Shown one piece after another: positions 1 through 6,713 of a stretch of DNA of 21,441 bases. The stretch comes from Thiomargarita sp. (GTDB lineage Bacteria > Pseudomonadota > Gammaproteobacteria > Beggiatoales > Beggiatoaceae). The notes under the pieces were generated by a model. It did not search any database, was not told where the DNA came from, and saw only the letters and a list, made by a program, of their open reading frames with translations. Where the stretch lies: assembly GCA_020721025.1 (NCBI GenBank), contig DYNO01000035.1, positions 1 through 21,441 on the forward strand. The letters run 5' to 3'. A program made the translations under genes and the position numbers. The stretch's first letter is position 1, and each line of letters begins with the position of its first letter.

Positions 1-13
1 CAATACTTTTTTG

Positions 14-54
14 GTATAAACTTCGGTTTTAAAGATGTCAAACCGGTTCTATAC
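14..54 (+). repeat. palindromic repeat, family B, left-edge copy
   Basis: The stretch forms an imperfect inverted repeat. GGTATAAACTTCGGTTT on the left pairs with AAACCGGTTCTATAC on the right, around a short TAAAGATGTC centre; the CGGTTT/AAACCG core is perfect. The right part (29-54) matches 24 of 26 bases with the minus strand of 21388-21413 at the other end of the window, so this is a dispersed element and not a local hairpin. It lies upstream of the SPFH gene and could act as a terminator for a gene to the left or as a processing site; that role is inference. Confidence 0.55.
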
Positions 55-128
55 AGATGTAATTTGAATCAAGCAATGCTTAAGAATAATACAATAATTG
101 CGGTTCGTTATAATCACCGGAAAGAATT

Positions 129-992
129 ATGTTTGTTGAACGGTATCAAAAGTTTCGCTCATGGGTAGCAGAAAACACGCCAGGTCTAATTGTCTTTGGT
201 TTGACATTTACTCTCATTTTTGCTGTGCTCTGGCCCCGCATTGTGATTTCAATAAGTCCGGGCGAAGGCGGTGTGTTATATAAACGTCTTTTTGTCGGTA
301 CGGTCGTTGATTATGTTTATCCCGAAGGATTGCATGTTCTCTGGCCTTGGAATCAGATGTATATTTATGACAGCCGGGTGCAATTGGTGATGCATGAATT
401 TGATGTGTTGACAAACAAAGGATTACCTATTCATTTGCGGATTGCCGTGCGTTTTCATCCAGAATATGAATTGTTGGGAGTATTGCACCAGCAAGTGGGT
501 CCCGATTATGTGCACAAGATCATCTTGCCACAAATTGAATCCGTCTTGCGTAAAAATATTGGGCAACATAATCCCGAAGATATTTACACCAATAAAGAAG
601 GAATATTGAGCAGAATCATTGTGTTGGCTTTGGAAGAAACGGGAAGAAAGTATGTTCGTATTGATGACATTATCATTCGTAGCCTCGAATTGCCAGAGCC
701 GGTGCGCAAGGCAATTGAAGAAAAACTGGTGTATGAGCAACAATATCAAGCCTATGATTTCCGTCTGAAAAAAGAAAAACAAGAAGCCGAACGTAAACGG
801 ATTGAAGCTGGAGGGATTAGGGACTATCAAGCCATTATTTCAGCTACCTTGAATGAACAACTGATTTTATGGCAAGGGGTGGAAGCAACCCTGCAACTCG
901 CCCAATCTCCCAATTCAAAGGTCGTGGTCGTGGGGGCGGGGAAAAATGGGCTACCGATTATCTTAGGGGATAAATTCCTAGGAGATAAATAA
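129..992 (+). CDS. SPFH/Band 7 (prohibitin-like) membrane protein
   Basis: A 287-residue protein with a short N-terminal tail and one membrane helix at about residues 18-38, followed by an SPFH (Band 7) domain at about 40-215. It shows the family pattern of a GEGGVLYKR strand, an EGLHVLWPW turn and a YDSRVQ strand. A charged helical stretch rich in K, E and R follows (about 205-228), then a hydrophobic tail ending in PIILGDKF, as in bacterial prohibitin-like proteins. Family members form large oligomers in the inner membrane and scaffold proteases or transporters; the partner here is unknown. The start is supported by GGAAAG just upstream. The stop is immediately followed by the start of the substrate-binding lipoprotein gene, so the two are probably co-translated and may act together. 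It is not HflK/HflC, since only one SPFH gene is present. Confidence 0.85.
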   Translation: MFVERYQKFRSWVAENTPGLIVFGLTFTLIFAVLWPRIVISISPGEGGVLYKRLFVGTVVDYVYPEGLHVLWPWNQMYIYDSRVQLVMHEFDVLTNKGLPIHLRIAVRFHPEYELLGVLHQQVGPDYVHKIILPQIESVLRKNIGQHNPEDIYTNKEGILSRIIVLALEETGRKYVRIDDIIIRSLELPEPVRKAIEEKLVYEQQYQAYDFRLKKEKQEAERKRIEAGGIRDYQAIISATLNEQLILWQGVEATLQLAQSPNSKVVVVGAGKNGLPIILGDKFLGDK

Positions 993-2306
993 GTGTTGAT
1001 GAAAAGATTAGGATATATTTTGTCGTATCTACTTATTTTAACAGTAATTTCGTGCACCCAGCCGTATCAAGTTTCTTATGAACAGCGCGAGAAACATGCC
1101 GAAATTGCACAAGCCAAGAAAACTGATATTTTTGTGGGGATTGTCTGGCATTACGTCGAACAATCTAGTTTTATCAACGGAGTGAATTTAGCCGTTCAGG
1201 AGATCAACAACAAGGATTTTGACAATGACGGTATCAAGGGAGTTCTTAACCGCCAATTAAAAATGATTATTATAGATGAATTGGGGATTGAACACGGATA
1301 CTTTCATAAATACTTTCCTCGCAGCAAACAACGCAATATTGACCAACGATTGGCACTCCAACTTGCAAATACGTTCACGCGCAATCCTGAAGTTGTTGCG
1401 GTGGTGGGTCATGCGATGCCGATAGAAGCAATTGCGGCGAGTGTAACTTATCAACATCATGGTATTTTATATTTTGCTCCCGTGGCAACCAATTTATTGC
1501 TGACTCAGCCGGGGTTTAAATTGGTATTCCGTCTCATTCCCCCCAATCAAGAACAGGCTTCTCAATTGGCAGGCTATTGTGCCCTCACTAAAAATTATAA
1601 AAACATGGTGATTTTGCATGAGCGCACGGCATACGGGGAAGAATTGGCAGACTCATTTAATGAAACCGCAGCTGCCTTGGGAATCAAGATTATTCATCGC
1701 CAATCCTTCTTTAAGAGTAGGGAACAAGTCAATTTCAAGAGTATTATTGCAGACGTTCAAGGCAAAAAGTTTGACGCAATTTTCTTGGCTTCTTCTGAAG
1801 ATCAAACCGCTGTTGAAATGATTAAAACAGCTCGCAAAATGCTCAACAATATTTCATTTGACTTGGTTGGTACGCATTTTATGAATATCCCGTCGATTGG
1901 GCAAGAAGCGGGGAGTGCGGCAGAGGGCTTGGTCGTACCCACAGTATTTAACAGTGCGTTTAACCTTGCGGATAACTTCGTTAGAAGCTACAAGATGAAT
2001 TACAATGGCGAAGAACCCGACGCATGGGCAGCGCAAGGCTATGATAGTATTAAATTACTTGCGTATGGAATGCAAGAATCCGGAAGCTCTGTGCCCATGG
2101 TGGTGGCGACAACCCTGCGTTACATGCGTACATGGATAGGTGTGACAGGAGTACACGCCTTTGCTGAAAATGGCGAAATTCGCGGTAAAAAATACTTCTT
2201 TCGTCAGTGGGAAAAAGACCACTTTAGCGCATTGGAAGGTGCTCACATTCCATACTCATTTTACAGTTTAGCGCACCGACGTACCAAACAGGATTTAGTC
2301 CATTAA
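993..2306 (+). CDS. substrate-binding lipoprotein, Leu/Ile/Val-type (Peripla_BP_6)
   Basis: A 437-residue protein. The N-terminus is a lipoprotein signal peptide with lipobox VISC and acylated Cys at about residue 21. The rest is a type I periplasmic-binding fold of the branched-chain amino acid receptor class: an opening IFVGIVW strand, an AVQEINNKD helix, VVAVVGHAMP before the hinge, and a second lobe with MVILHERTAYGEELADSF. An Asp-rich DFDNDG insertion near the first lobe could bind a metal. The GTG start at 993 follows the SPFH stop directly and lies 8 bases after AGGAG; ATG at 999 is the alternative. No LivHMGF permease or ATPase genes are present, so this may be a receptor or sensor working with the SPFH protein and not a transporter component (inference). 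The ligand is unknown. Confidence 0.85.
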   Translation: MLMKRLGYILSYLLILTVISCTQPYQVSYEQREKHAEIAQAKKTDIFVGIVWHYVEQSSFINGVNLAVQEINNKDFDNDGIKGVLNRQLKMIIIDELGIEHGYFHKYFPRSKQRNIDQRLALQLANTFTRNPEVVAVVGHAMPIEAIAASVTYQHHGILYFAPVATNLLLTQPGFKLVFRLIPPNQEQASQLAGYCALTKNYKNMVILHERTAYGEELADSFNETAAALGIKIIHRQSFFKSREQVNFKSIIADVQGKKFDAIFLASSEDQTAVEMIKTARKMLNNISFDLVGTHFMNIPSIGQEAGSAAEGLVVPTVFNSAFNLADNFVRSYKMNYNGEEPDAWAAQGYDSIKLLAYGMQESGSSVPMVVATTLRYMRTWIGVTGVHAFAENGEIRGKKYFFRQWEKDHFSALEGAHIPYSFYSLAHRRTKQDLVH

Positions 2307-2325
2307 TAAATCGCTGGAGATAATT

Positions 2326-2517
2326 ATGGAAGTAGCCATCTTAGTGTTTGTAGCATCCCTACTGATAGGTTTGATGGGGCGAAATCGTAAAATGGGATTT
2401 TGGGGATATTTCTTTGGCTCCCTGCTTTTGACTCCCGTGATTGGGTTATTATTGGTACTGGCATCGGATTCCAAACCCTCGGTTTCCAAACCACCCACAA
2501 TCACTGATCCATCATAG
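2326..2517 (+). CDS. small two-helix membrane protein, 63 aa
   Basis: A short protein with two predicted membrane helices: residues about 2-17 (VAILVFVASLLIGLMG) and about 26-46 (WGYFFGSLLLTPVIGLLLVL). They are joined by a basic RNRK loop and followed by a polar Ser/Pro/Thr tail. The start is supported by GGAG a few bases upstream. It lies 19 bp after the lipoprotein gene on the same strand and is probably the third gene of the operon. The GFWGYFFGSLLLTPVIGLL pattern resembles many small unnamed bacterial membrane proteins. No specific function can be assigned; the composition and ribosome-binding site argue that it is real. Confidence 0.65.
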   Translation: MEVAILVFVASLLIGLMGRNRKMGFWGYFFGSLLLTPVIGLLLVLASDSKPSVSKPPTITDPS

Positions 2518-2521
2518 CAAT

Positions 2522-2547
2522 ATTTTGTTCATGGTGACAAAATTTTT
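2522..2547 (+). terminator. possible weak terminator after the SPFH operon
   Basis: ATTTTGT (2522-2528) and ACAAAAT (2537-2543) form a 7-bp perfect stem just after the 63-aa gene, and the right arm runs into five T residues. The stem has little GC, so strength is doubtful. Confidence 0.3.
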
Positions 2548-2579
2548 CCCGTCTCATGAAAACTTCGTTGTCTGTAAGA

Positions 2580-2680
2580 GTTACGCAGTTCAAATCTAAT
2601 TTTCGATTTATTCAAAAAGTTAGTATTTTGATTAATTTTTCGATATTTGAATAAAATAAATAACAATTCAACTGCGTAAC
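2580..2680. repeat. palindromic repeat, family A, copy 1
   Basis: Perfect 11-bp arms GTTACGCAGTT (2580-2590) and AACTGCGTAAC (2670-2680) enclose a very AT-rich centre. The first 17 bases are identical to the start of the copy at 16747, and the right half (TTGAATAAAAT, AAATAAC, ATTCAACTGC) is shared as well, so the two copies have a common origin. This copy carries about 34 extra bases in the centre. Confidence 0.75.
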
Positions 2681-2717
2681 CCCTAACGTTAGTAAAAATA
2701 GTTATCACTCAAACAAT

Positions 2718-2803
2718 GAGTTACGACAATTATTTCTTAATAAATTATCATGGCTTTTGACAGATTGTTTTCAAGATATATTTTATTTATCAACGTGTAA
2801 CTC
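2718..2803. repeat. degenerate family A-like repeat
   Basis: GAGTTAC (2718-2724) and GTAACTC (2797-2803) form inverted arms 72 bp apart in AT-rich sequence. They repeat the GAGTTAC...GTAACTC edges of the family A elements, next to copy 1. Only 7 bp of each arm are conserved, so this may be a decayed copy or chance. Confidence 0.35.
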
Positions 2804-2922
2804 CCAACTGTTGTAAAAGCGAATCGGATTTTTTAACCGGCGAATCCCGCACCGACATCTCACAACTGTGCCACGCCTCATCTCAAAAAACACACCGACT
2901 AATCTATAGGATATAGTGATAT

Positions 2923-3747
2923 ATGCACCGTGTTGCTGCAATACAAATGGCTTCAGGACCAAATGTGGTTGCTAATTTACGTGAAACGGCACGTCTGCTT
3001 CAAGAAGCGGCTCAAATGGGCGCACAACTCGTCATCCTACCCGAAAATTTTGCTTGTATGGCGATGAATCAGGCTGATCTCATTGATATTGCAGAAGTTG
3101 ACGGACAAGGTGTTTTACAAGATTTTCTTGCAGCCCAAGCAATGCGTCATCATCTTTGGTTGGTTGGCGGCACATTTCCCATGCGAATCGATGCTTCAGA
3201 CCGAATTCGCTCCGTTTGTCTCTGTTTTGACAATCACGGAGTTCGGGTAGCACGCTATGACAAAATTCATCTATTCGACGTAACCGCTGCCCCTAACGAA
3301 AAATATTGTGAATCAGCTATTTATCAATCAGGAGAGCAAGTTGTCGTGCTGGATACTCCCTTCGGGCGGCTGGGACTGGCAATTTGTTATGACCTACGTT
3401 TCCCAGAATTATTTCGGAGTTTACAAGAACAAGGAGTTGAAATTATTGCAGTTCCTTCCGCATTCACCGCGACTACGGGTAAAGCCCATTGGGAAATCTT
3501 AGTACGTGCCAGAGCACTAGAAAATTTAAGTTATTTAATTGCAGCAGATCAAGGCGGTTATCATGTCAATGGGCGACAAACCCACGGCGATAGCATGATT
3601 GTAGAACCGTGGGGCGGGATATTAGCCCGTTTAACTCGTGGTACTGGTGTAATTTGTGCTGATATTAATTTAGAACAGTTACACAGCCTGCGGCGCAATT
3701 TTCCCACCTTAACCCATAGAAAAATCTACTGTCAACTGCCTGAATAA
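2923..3747 (+). CDS. carbon-nitrogen hydrolase (nitrilase superfamily), Nit-type amidase
   Basis: A 274-residue full-length nitrilase-superfamily enzyme. The catalytic triad is visible: Glu41 in VILPENF, Lys114 in RYDKIHLFD and Cys155 in LAICYDLRFPELFR. The YDKIHLFD and CYDLRFPELFR signatures fit the Nit1/NIT2-like branch (deaminated glutathione amidase and omega-amidase relatives). The likely role is hydrolysis of a small amide, possibly as metabolite repair of deaminated glutathione; the substrate is inferred from the family and not proven. The start ATG gives the normal MHRVAAIQM opening strand of the family; the upstream AGGATA is a modest ribosome-binding site. It is followed on the same strand, 107 bp on, by rph, and the two may be co-transcribed. 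Confidence 0.88.
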   Translation: MHRVAAIQMASGPNVVANLRETARLLQEAAQMGAQLVILPENFACMAMNQADLIDIAEVDGQGVLQDFLAAQAMRHHLWLVGGTFPMRIDASDRIRSVCLCFDNHGVRVARYDKIHLFDVTAAPNEKYCESAIYQSGEQVVVLDTPFGRLGLAICYDLRFPELFRSLQEQGVEIIAVPSAFTATTGKAHWEILVRARALENLSYLIAADQGGYHVNGRQTHGDSMIVEPWGGILARLTRGTGVICADINLEQLHSLRRNFPTLTHRKIYCQLPE

Positions 3748-3854
3748 ATGGATTGCATCATGCTTAATTTTAACTGTCACTGCCTCAATTTCCCCGCGCA
3801 ACTTCCAAAAATGTCCCCTCCCATCATCTGTAAAATTCATTAAAAGGAAAGGTC

Positions 3855-4589
3855 ATGCGCCCAAGTGGTAGAAAATCCGATGAATTACGCCCGGTCAAAT
3901 TGACACGTCATTTCACTCATTATGCGGAAGGCTCGGTTTTAGTGGAATTTGGTAACACCAAAGTATTATGCACCGCCAGCGTCGAAGACCGCGTCCCACG
4001 CTTTTTAAAAGGTTCTAACAGCGGTTGGGTCACGGCAGAATACGGCATGTTGCCCCGCGCCACGCACAGTCGCACCCTTCGAGAAGCCGCCACCGGTAAA
4101 CAAAGCGGTCGGACTTTAGAGATTCAACGGTTGATTGGACGTTCCCTGCGTGCAGTCATGGATTTAAACGCCTTGGGAGAGCGCACTATTACGATAGATT
4201 GCGATGTGATTCAAGCAGATGGTGGAACTCGCACTGCATCAATCACTGGCGGTTACGTTGCATTGGTGGACGCGGTTCAGCAAATGTTGAAAAAAAATGT
4301 GTTACGCAAAAATCCCATTCATGGCGCAGTTGCAGCGATTTCTGTAGGTATTTGCGATGGGGTAACGGTATTAGACCTAGATTATCAGGAAGATTCTAAT
4401 GCAGAAACGGATATGAACGTTGTGATGAACGATGCGGGAAATTTCATTGAAATTCAAGGCACTGCCGAAGGTCACGCGTTTCGTTATGATGAATTACAAA
4501 AAATGTTGTACTTGGCGACGGAAGGCGTGCGTCATCTGTTGGAAAAACAAAGTATTGCATTGGGTAACGCGGTGACTTCACAAACATGA
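3855..4589 (+). CDS. rph: ribonuclease PH
   Basis: A 244-residue protein of normal family length. RNase PH is a phosphorolytic 3'-to-5' exoribonuclease that trims tRNA 3' ends in the cytoplasm and works as a hexameric ring. Clear signatures are the opening MRPSGRKSDELRPV, TAEYGMLPRAT, GRTLEIQRLIGRSLRAV with Arg86, DCDVIQADGGTRTASITG with the phosphate-binding GGTRT loop at about 123-127, and the acidic DLDYQEDSNAETDMNVVM segment. A strong AAAGGAAAGG ribosome-binding site lies just before the ATG. The gene converges with the von Willebrand lipoprotein gene, and a hairpin lies between them. Confidence 0.97.
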   Translation: MRPSGRKSDELRPVKLTRHFTHYAEGSVLVEFGNTKVLCTASVEDRVPRFLKGSNSGWVTAEYGMLPRATHSRTLREAATGKQSGRTLEIQRLIGRSLRAVMDLNALGERTITIDCDVIQADGGTRTASITGGYVALVDAVQQMLKKNVLRKNPIHGAVAAISVGICDGVTVLDLDYQEDSNAETDMNVVMNDAGNFIEIQGTAEGHAFRYDELQKMLYLATEGVRHLLEKQSIALGNAVTSQT

Positions 4590-4608
4590 TTTTTTGAGTC
4601 TGAAATTC

Positions 4609-4641
4609 AAACCTGTCAGGTTTCTGAAATCTAACAGGTTT
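4609..4641. terminator. bidirectional hairpin between rph and the vWA gene
   Basis: AAACCTGTCAGGTTTC (4609-4624) pairs with GAAATCTAACAGGTTT (4626-4641) over 16 bp with two mismatches and a one-base loop. It lies between convergent stops (4589 and 4665), where a terminator for both genes is expected. There is no long T tract on either side, so it may instead be a dispersed palindrome that serves as an RNA end. Confidence 0.55.
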
Positions 4642-4664
4642 AAAATAATCAGGAAAGCAACAGA

Positions 4665-6434
4665 TCAATCCGCCGGTTTTGTGTTGCCCAAAGCCTTTGC
4701 CAATTGCACTAACTGTATGAATTCTGAGCGATAACCAAATTTATCTTCCCCACGCACTTGATTTGCCAATTGCACCACATCATCATAGGAAAAATTTCCA
4801 GTATAAGTGCCACCACGCAATAATTGCCCAAAAGCAGCGACTGCGGCAGCAAACCGATAGTTTTCGCTTGTTTTATCCGCCGAATCAATGATTTTCGCAC
4901 GCTCAACCGGATATTCTAACAATTTACTGGTCTCTCCCGTCGGAGCTTTATAACGCAACCGTAAGAAGGCTAACTCGTTGGAATAATGAGGTTCTTCGGA
5001 TTTACCGGATGCCGAATAACGCAAATCTTCCAAACGTCGCCCCTTGCCACCGGTCAATGCAATTTCATACAATGCCGTAACCGTGTGTCCTGCGCCAATA
5101 TCGCCCGCATCGACCTTATCATTGCTAAAATCTTCTTGTTTTAACGACCGATTTTCATAACCAATGAGACGATATTCAGCAACATTGTTCGGATTAAACT
5201 CAACTTGAATTTTTACATCTTTCGCAATGGTTTGCAACGTTGAACTCATTTCTTCGACCAACACTTTTTGAGCTTCATTCAGTGTGTCAATGTAGGCATA
5301 ATTTCCATTTCCGGCATCCGCCAATTGTTCCATCAACTGCTCGTTATAATTGCCTGTTCCAAATCCCAAAGTTGTCAAGGAAACACCCGTTTTACGTTTC
5401 TCTTCAATGAGATTCTTCAATGCGTCGAAATTTACGGTACCAACGTTGAAATCCCCATCGGTCGCCAAAATAATTCGATTGATGCCATTTTTGATAAATC
5501 CCTGTTTAGCTAACGAGTAAGCCAAGTGAATTCCCGCGCTCCCATGAGTTGAACCGCTCGCCATCAATCGCTCAATCGCTGAAATAATTTTGGCTTTTTC
5601 ATGTCCCGTGGTCGGCTCCAACACCACCCCTGATGCGCCCGCATACACTGCAATAGAAATCTTATCTTTTTCAGTCAGTTGATTAACCAATAACTTGAAC
5701 GCAGACTTTAATAAACCCAATTTATCCGGGCTGTCCATCGAACCAGAGACATCGATCAGAAAAACTAAATTAGACGGCGGTAACTGAGCTTTCGGCACAT
5801 CGTAGCCCTTAATGCCAATTTGTAGCAAATAAGTGTCTTTATTCCAAGGAGTTGCAGCAAGTTGGGTGGTTACTTTGAACGGCGGATCTAAAGCCTCTGG
5901 AGTGGGATAATTGTAACTAAAATAATTAATTAACTCTTCAACCCGCACCGCATCTTTTCTCGGCAATAATCCCCCTTTGAGCATTCGCCGCACGTTAGAG
6001 TATGAACCGGTGTCAACATCAATACTAAACGTTGAAACTGGTTGTTTTTTCACATCTTTAATCGGATTGTCTTCTAAGGCTTGATAAGTTTCCCGATCCA
6101 CTTCCAATTTATCAGACGGCTTACCGTCCGGCTCTGGTCGATTCCCCGTCCCACCACGCGTGATATCAGCCTCGGCAAGCATCGGTATTGTAGCGGTCGC
6201 TGGAGCAGTAGGGTAGGGAGCAACTCGCTGATTTAGAACTTGTTTTTCATCTTCTGCGACGGGGGGAGGTGGGGGAGAATGGCTCAGGCGCGCATCCTGT
6301 TCACGAGGAGCTTGCGGTTTGGCATCATCCATAAATGTTTGTTTACCTTGAGAATTTTGCTGTTCTTGAGGGGCACACCCCCCCATTGCGACAGTCAGCA
6401 ATACAACAATTAATGCGAATGTTTTTTGACACAT
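4665..6434 (-). CDS. von Willebrand factor A domain lipoprotein, YfbK-like
   Basis: A 589-residue protein. The signal peptide ends in the lipobox MGGC, with Cys20 as the lipidated residue. A low-complexity linker (about 25-110) includes a run of five prolines. The N-terminal vWA-associated domain (about 115-180) has FSIDVDTGSYSNVRR and VRVEELINYFSYNYP. The vWA domain starts near 222 with a complete MIDAS start, D228-V-S230-G-S232. A C-terminal DUF3520-like region with the GAGHTVTALYEI motif follows. Members bind ligands through a metal ion; their role is poorly known. AAGGAA lies 8 bases before the ATG. No ECF sigma factor or similar partner gene is adjacent, and the gene appears to be a single unit. 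Confidence 0.9.
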   Translation of the reverse strand: MCQKTFALIVVLLTVAMGGCAPQEQQNSQGKQTFMDDAKPQAPREQDARLSHSPPPPPVAEDEKQVLNQRVAPYPTAPATATIPMLAEADITRGGTGNRPEPDGKPSDKLEVDRETYQALEDNPIKDVKKQPVSTFSIDVDTGSYSNVRRMLKGGLLPRKDAVRVEELINYFSYNYPTPEALDPPFKVTTQLAATPWNKDTYLLQIGIKGYDVPKAQLPPSNLVFLIDVSGSMDSPDKLGLLKSAFKLLVNQLTEKDKISIAVYAGASGVVLEPTTGHEKAKIISAIERLMASGSTHGSAGIHLAYSLAKQGFIKNGINRIILATDGDFNVGTVNFDALKNLIEEKRKTGVSLTTLGFGTGNYNEQLMEQLADAGNGNYAYIDTLNEAQKVLVEEMSSTLQTIAKDVKIQVEFNPNNVAEYRLIGYENRSLKQEDFSNDKVDAGDIGAGHTVTALYEIALTGGKGRRLEDLRYSASGKSEEPHYSNELAFLRLRYKAPTGETSKLLEYPVERAKIIDSADKTSENYRFAAAVAAFGQLLRGGTYTGNFSYDDVVQLANQVRGEDKFGYRSEFIQLVQLAKALGNTKPAD

Positions 6435-6486
6435 AGATTTGTTCCTTAATTTTTCAATTCGATGAGGAATATATCTTGCAACAACA

Positions 6487-6496
6487 ATACCGGTAT
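6487..6496. promoter_or_regulatory. 10-bp palindrome upstream of the vWA gene
   Basis: ATACCGGTAT is a perfect 10-bp palindrome about 52 bp upstream of the lipoprotein start. TATATT lies downstream on the minus strand at a distance that would put the palindrome over a -35 box. It could be an operator; there is no second copy nearby and no candidate regulator. Confidence 0.25.
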
Positions 6497-6713
6497 CTCA
6501 ATAATATGATAAGCCATTTGTTGTCATTATTCAGTAAAATCAATCGGTTAAAAATATCACTACGACACTGTAACAAGATGATTTAAATCCATCAGCTTGC
6601 CGTTAAATTCGGGTGAGATACGTTTTTTATCGTACCGCTCAACTGGAATAACTACAGCGTATTAGTCACTATAGCACATTTTGATACATTTTTTCGACAG
6701 AAATATCCGTCAA

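Larger units (their letters stand above)
2518..2922. other. intergenic gap of 405 bp containing repeats
   Basis: The gap holds no convincing gene. It contains a possible terminator at its left end, the largest copy of the GTTACGCAGTT palindrome (2580-2680), and a degenerate second GAGTTAC/GTAACTC pair (2718-2803). The rest is very AT-rich. The final 30 bp before the amidase gene carry AGGATA but no clear sigma-70 promoter. Confidence 0.6.

Noticed and set aside
109..114. TATAAT before the SPFH gene as a -10 box
   Set aside because: It would start the RNA within a few bases of the ribosome-binding site, and no -35 lies at the right distance.
6671..6713. Hairpin GACGGA/TCTGTC after the RND gene as its terminator
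   Set aside because: On the minus strand the stem is followed by A residues, not T; the stem includes a wobble pair, so evidence is too weak.
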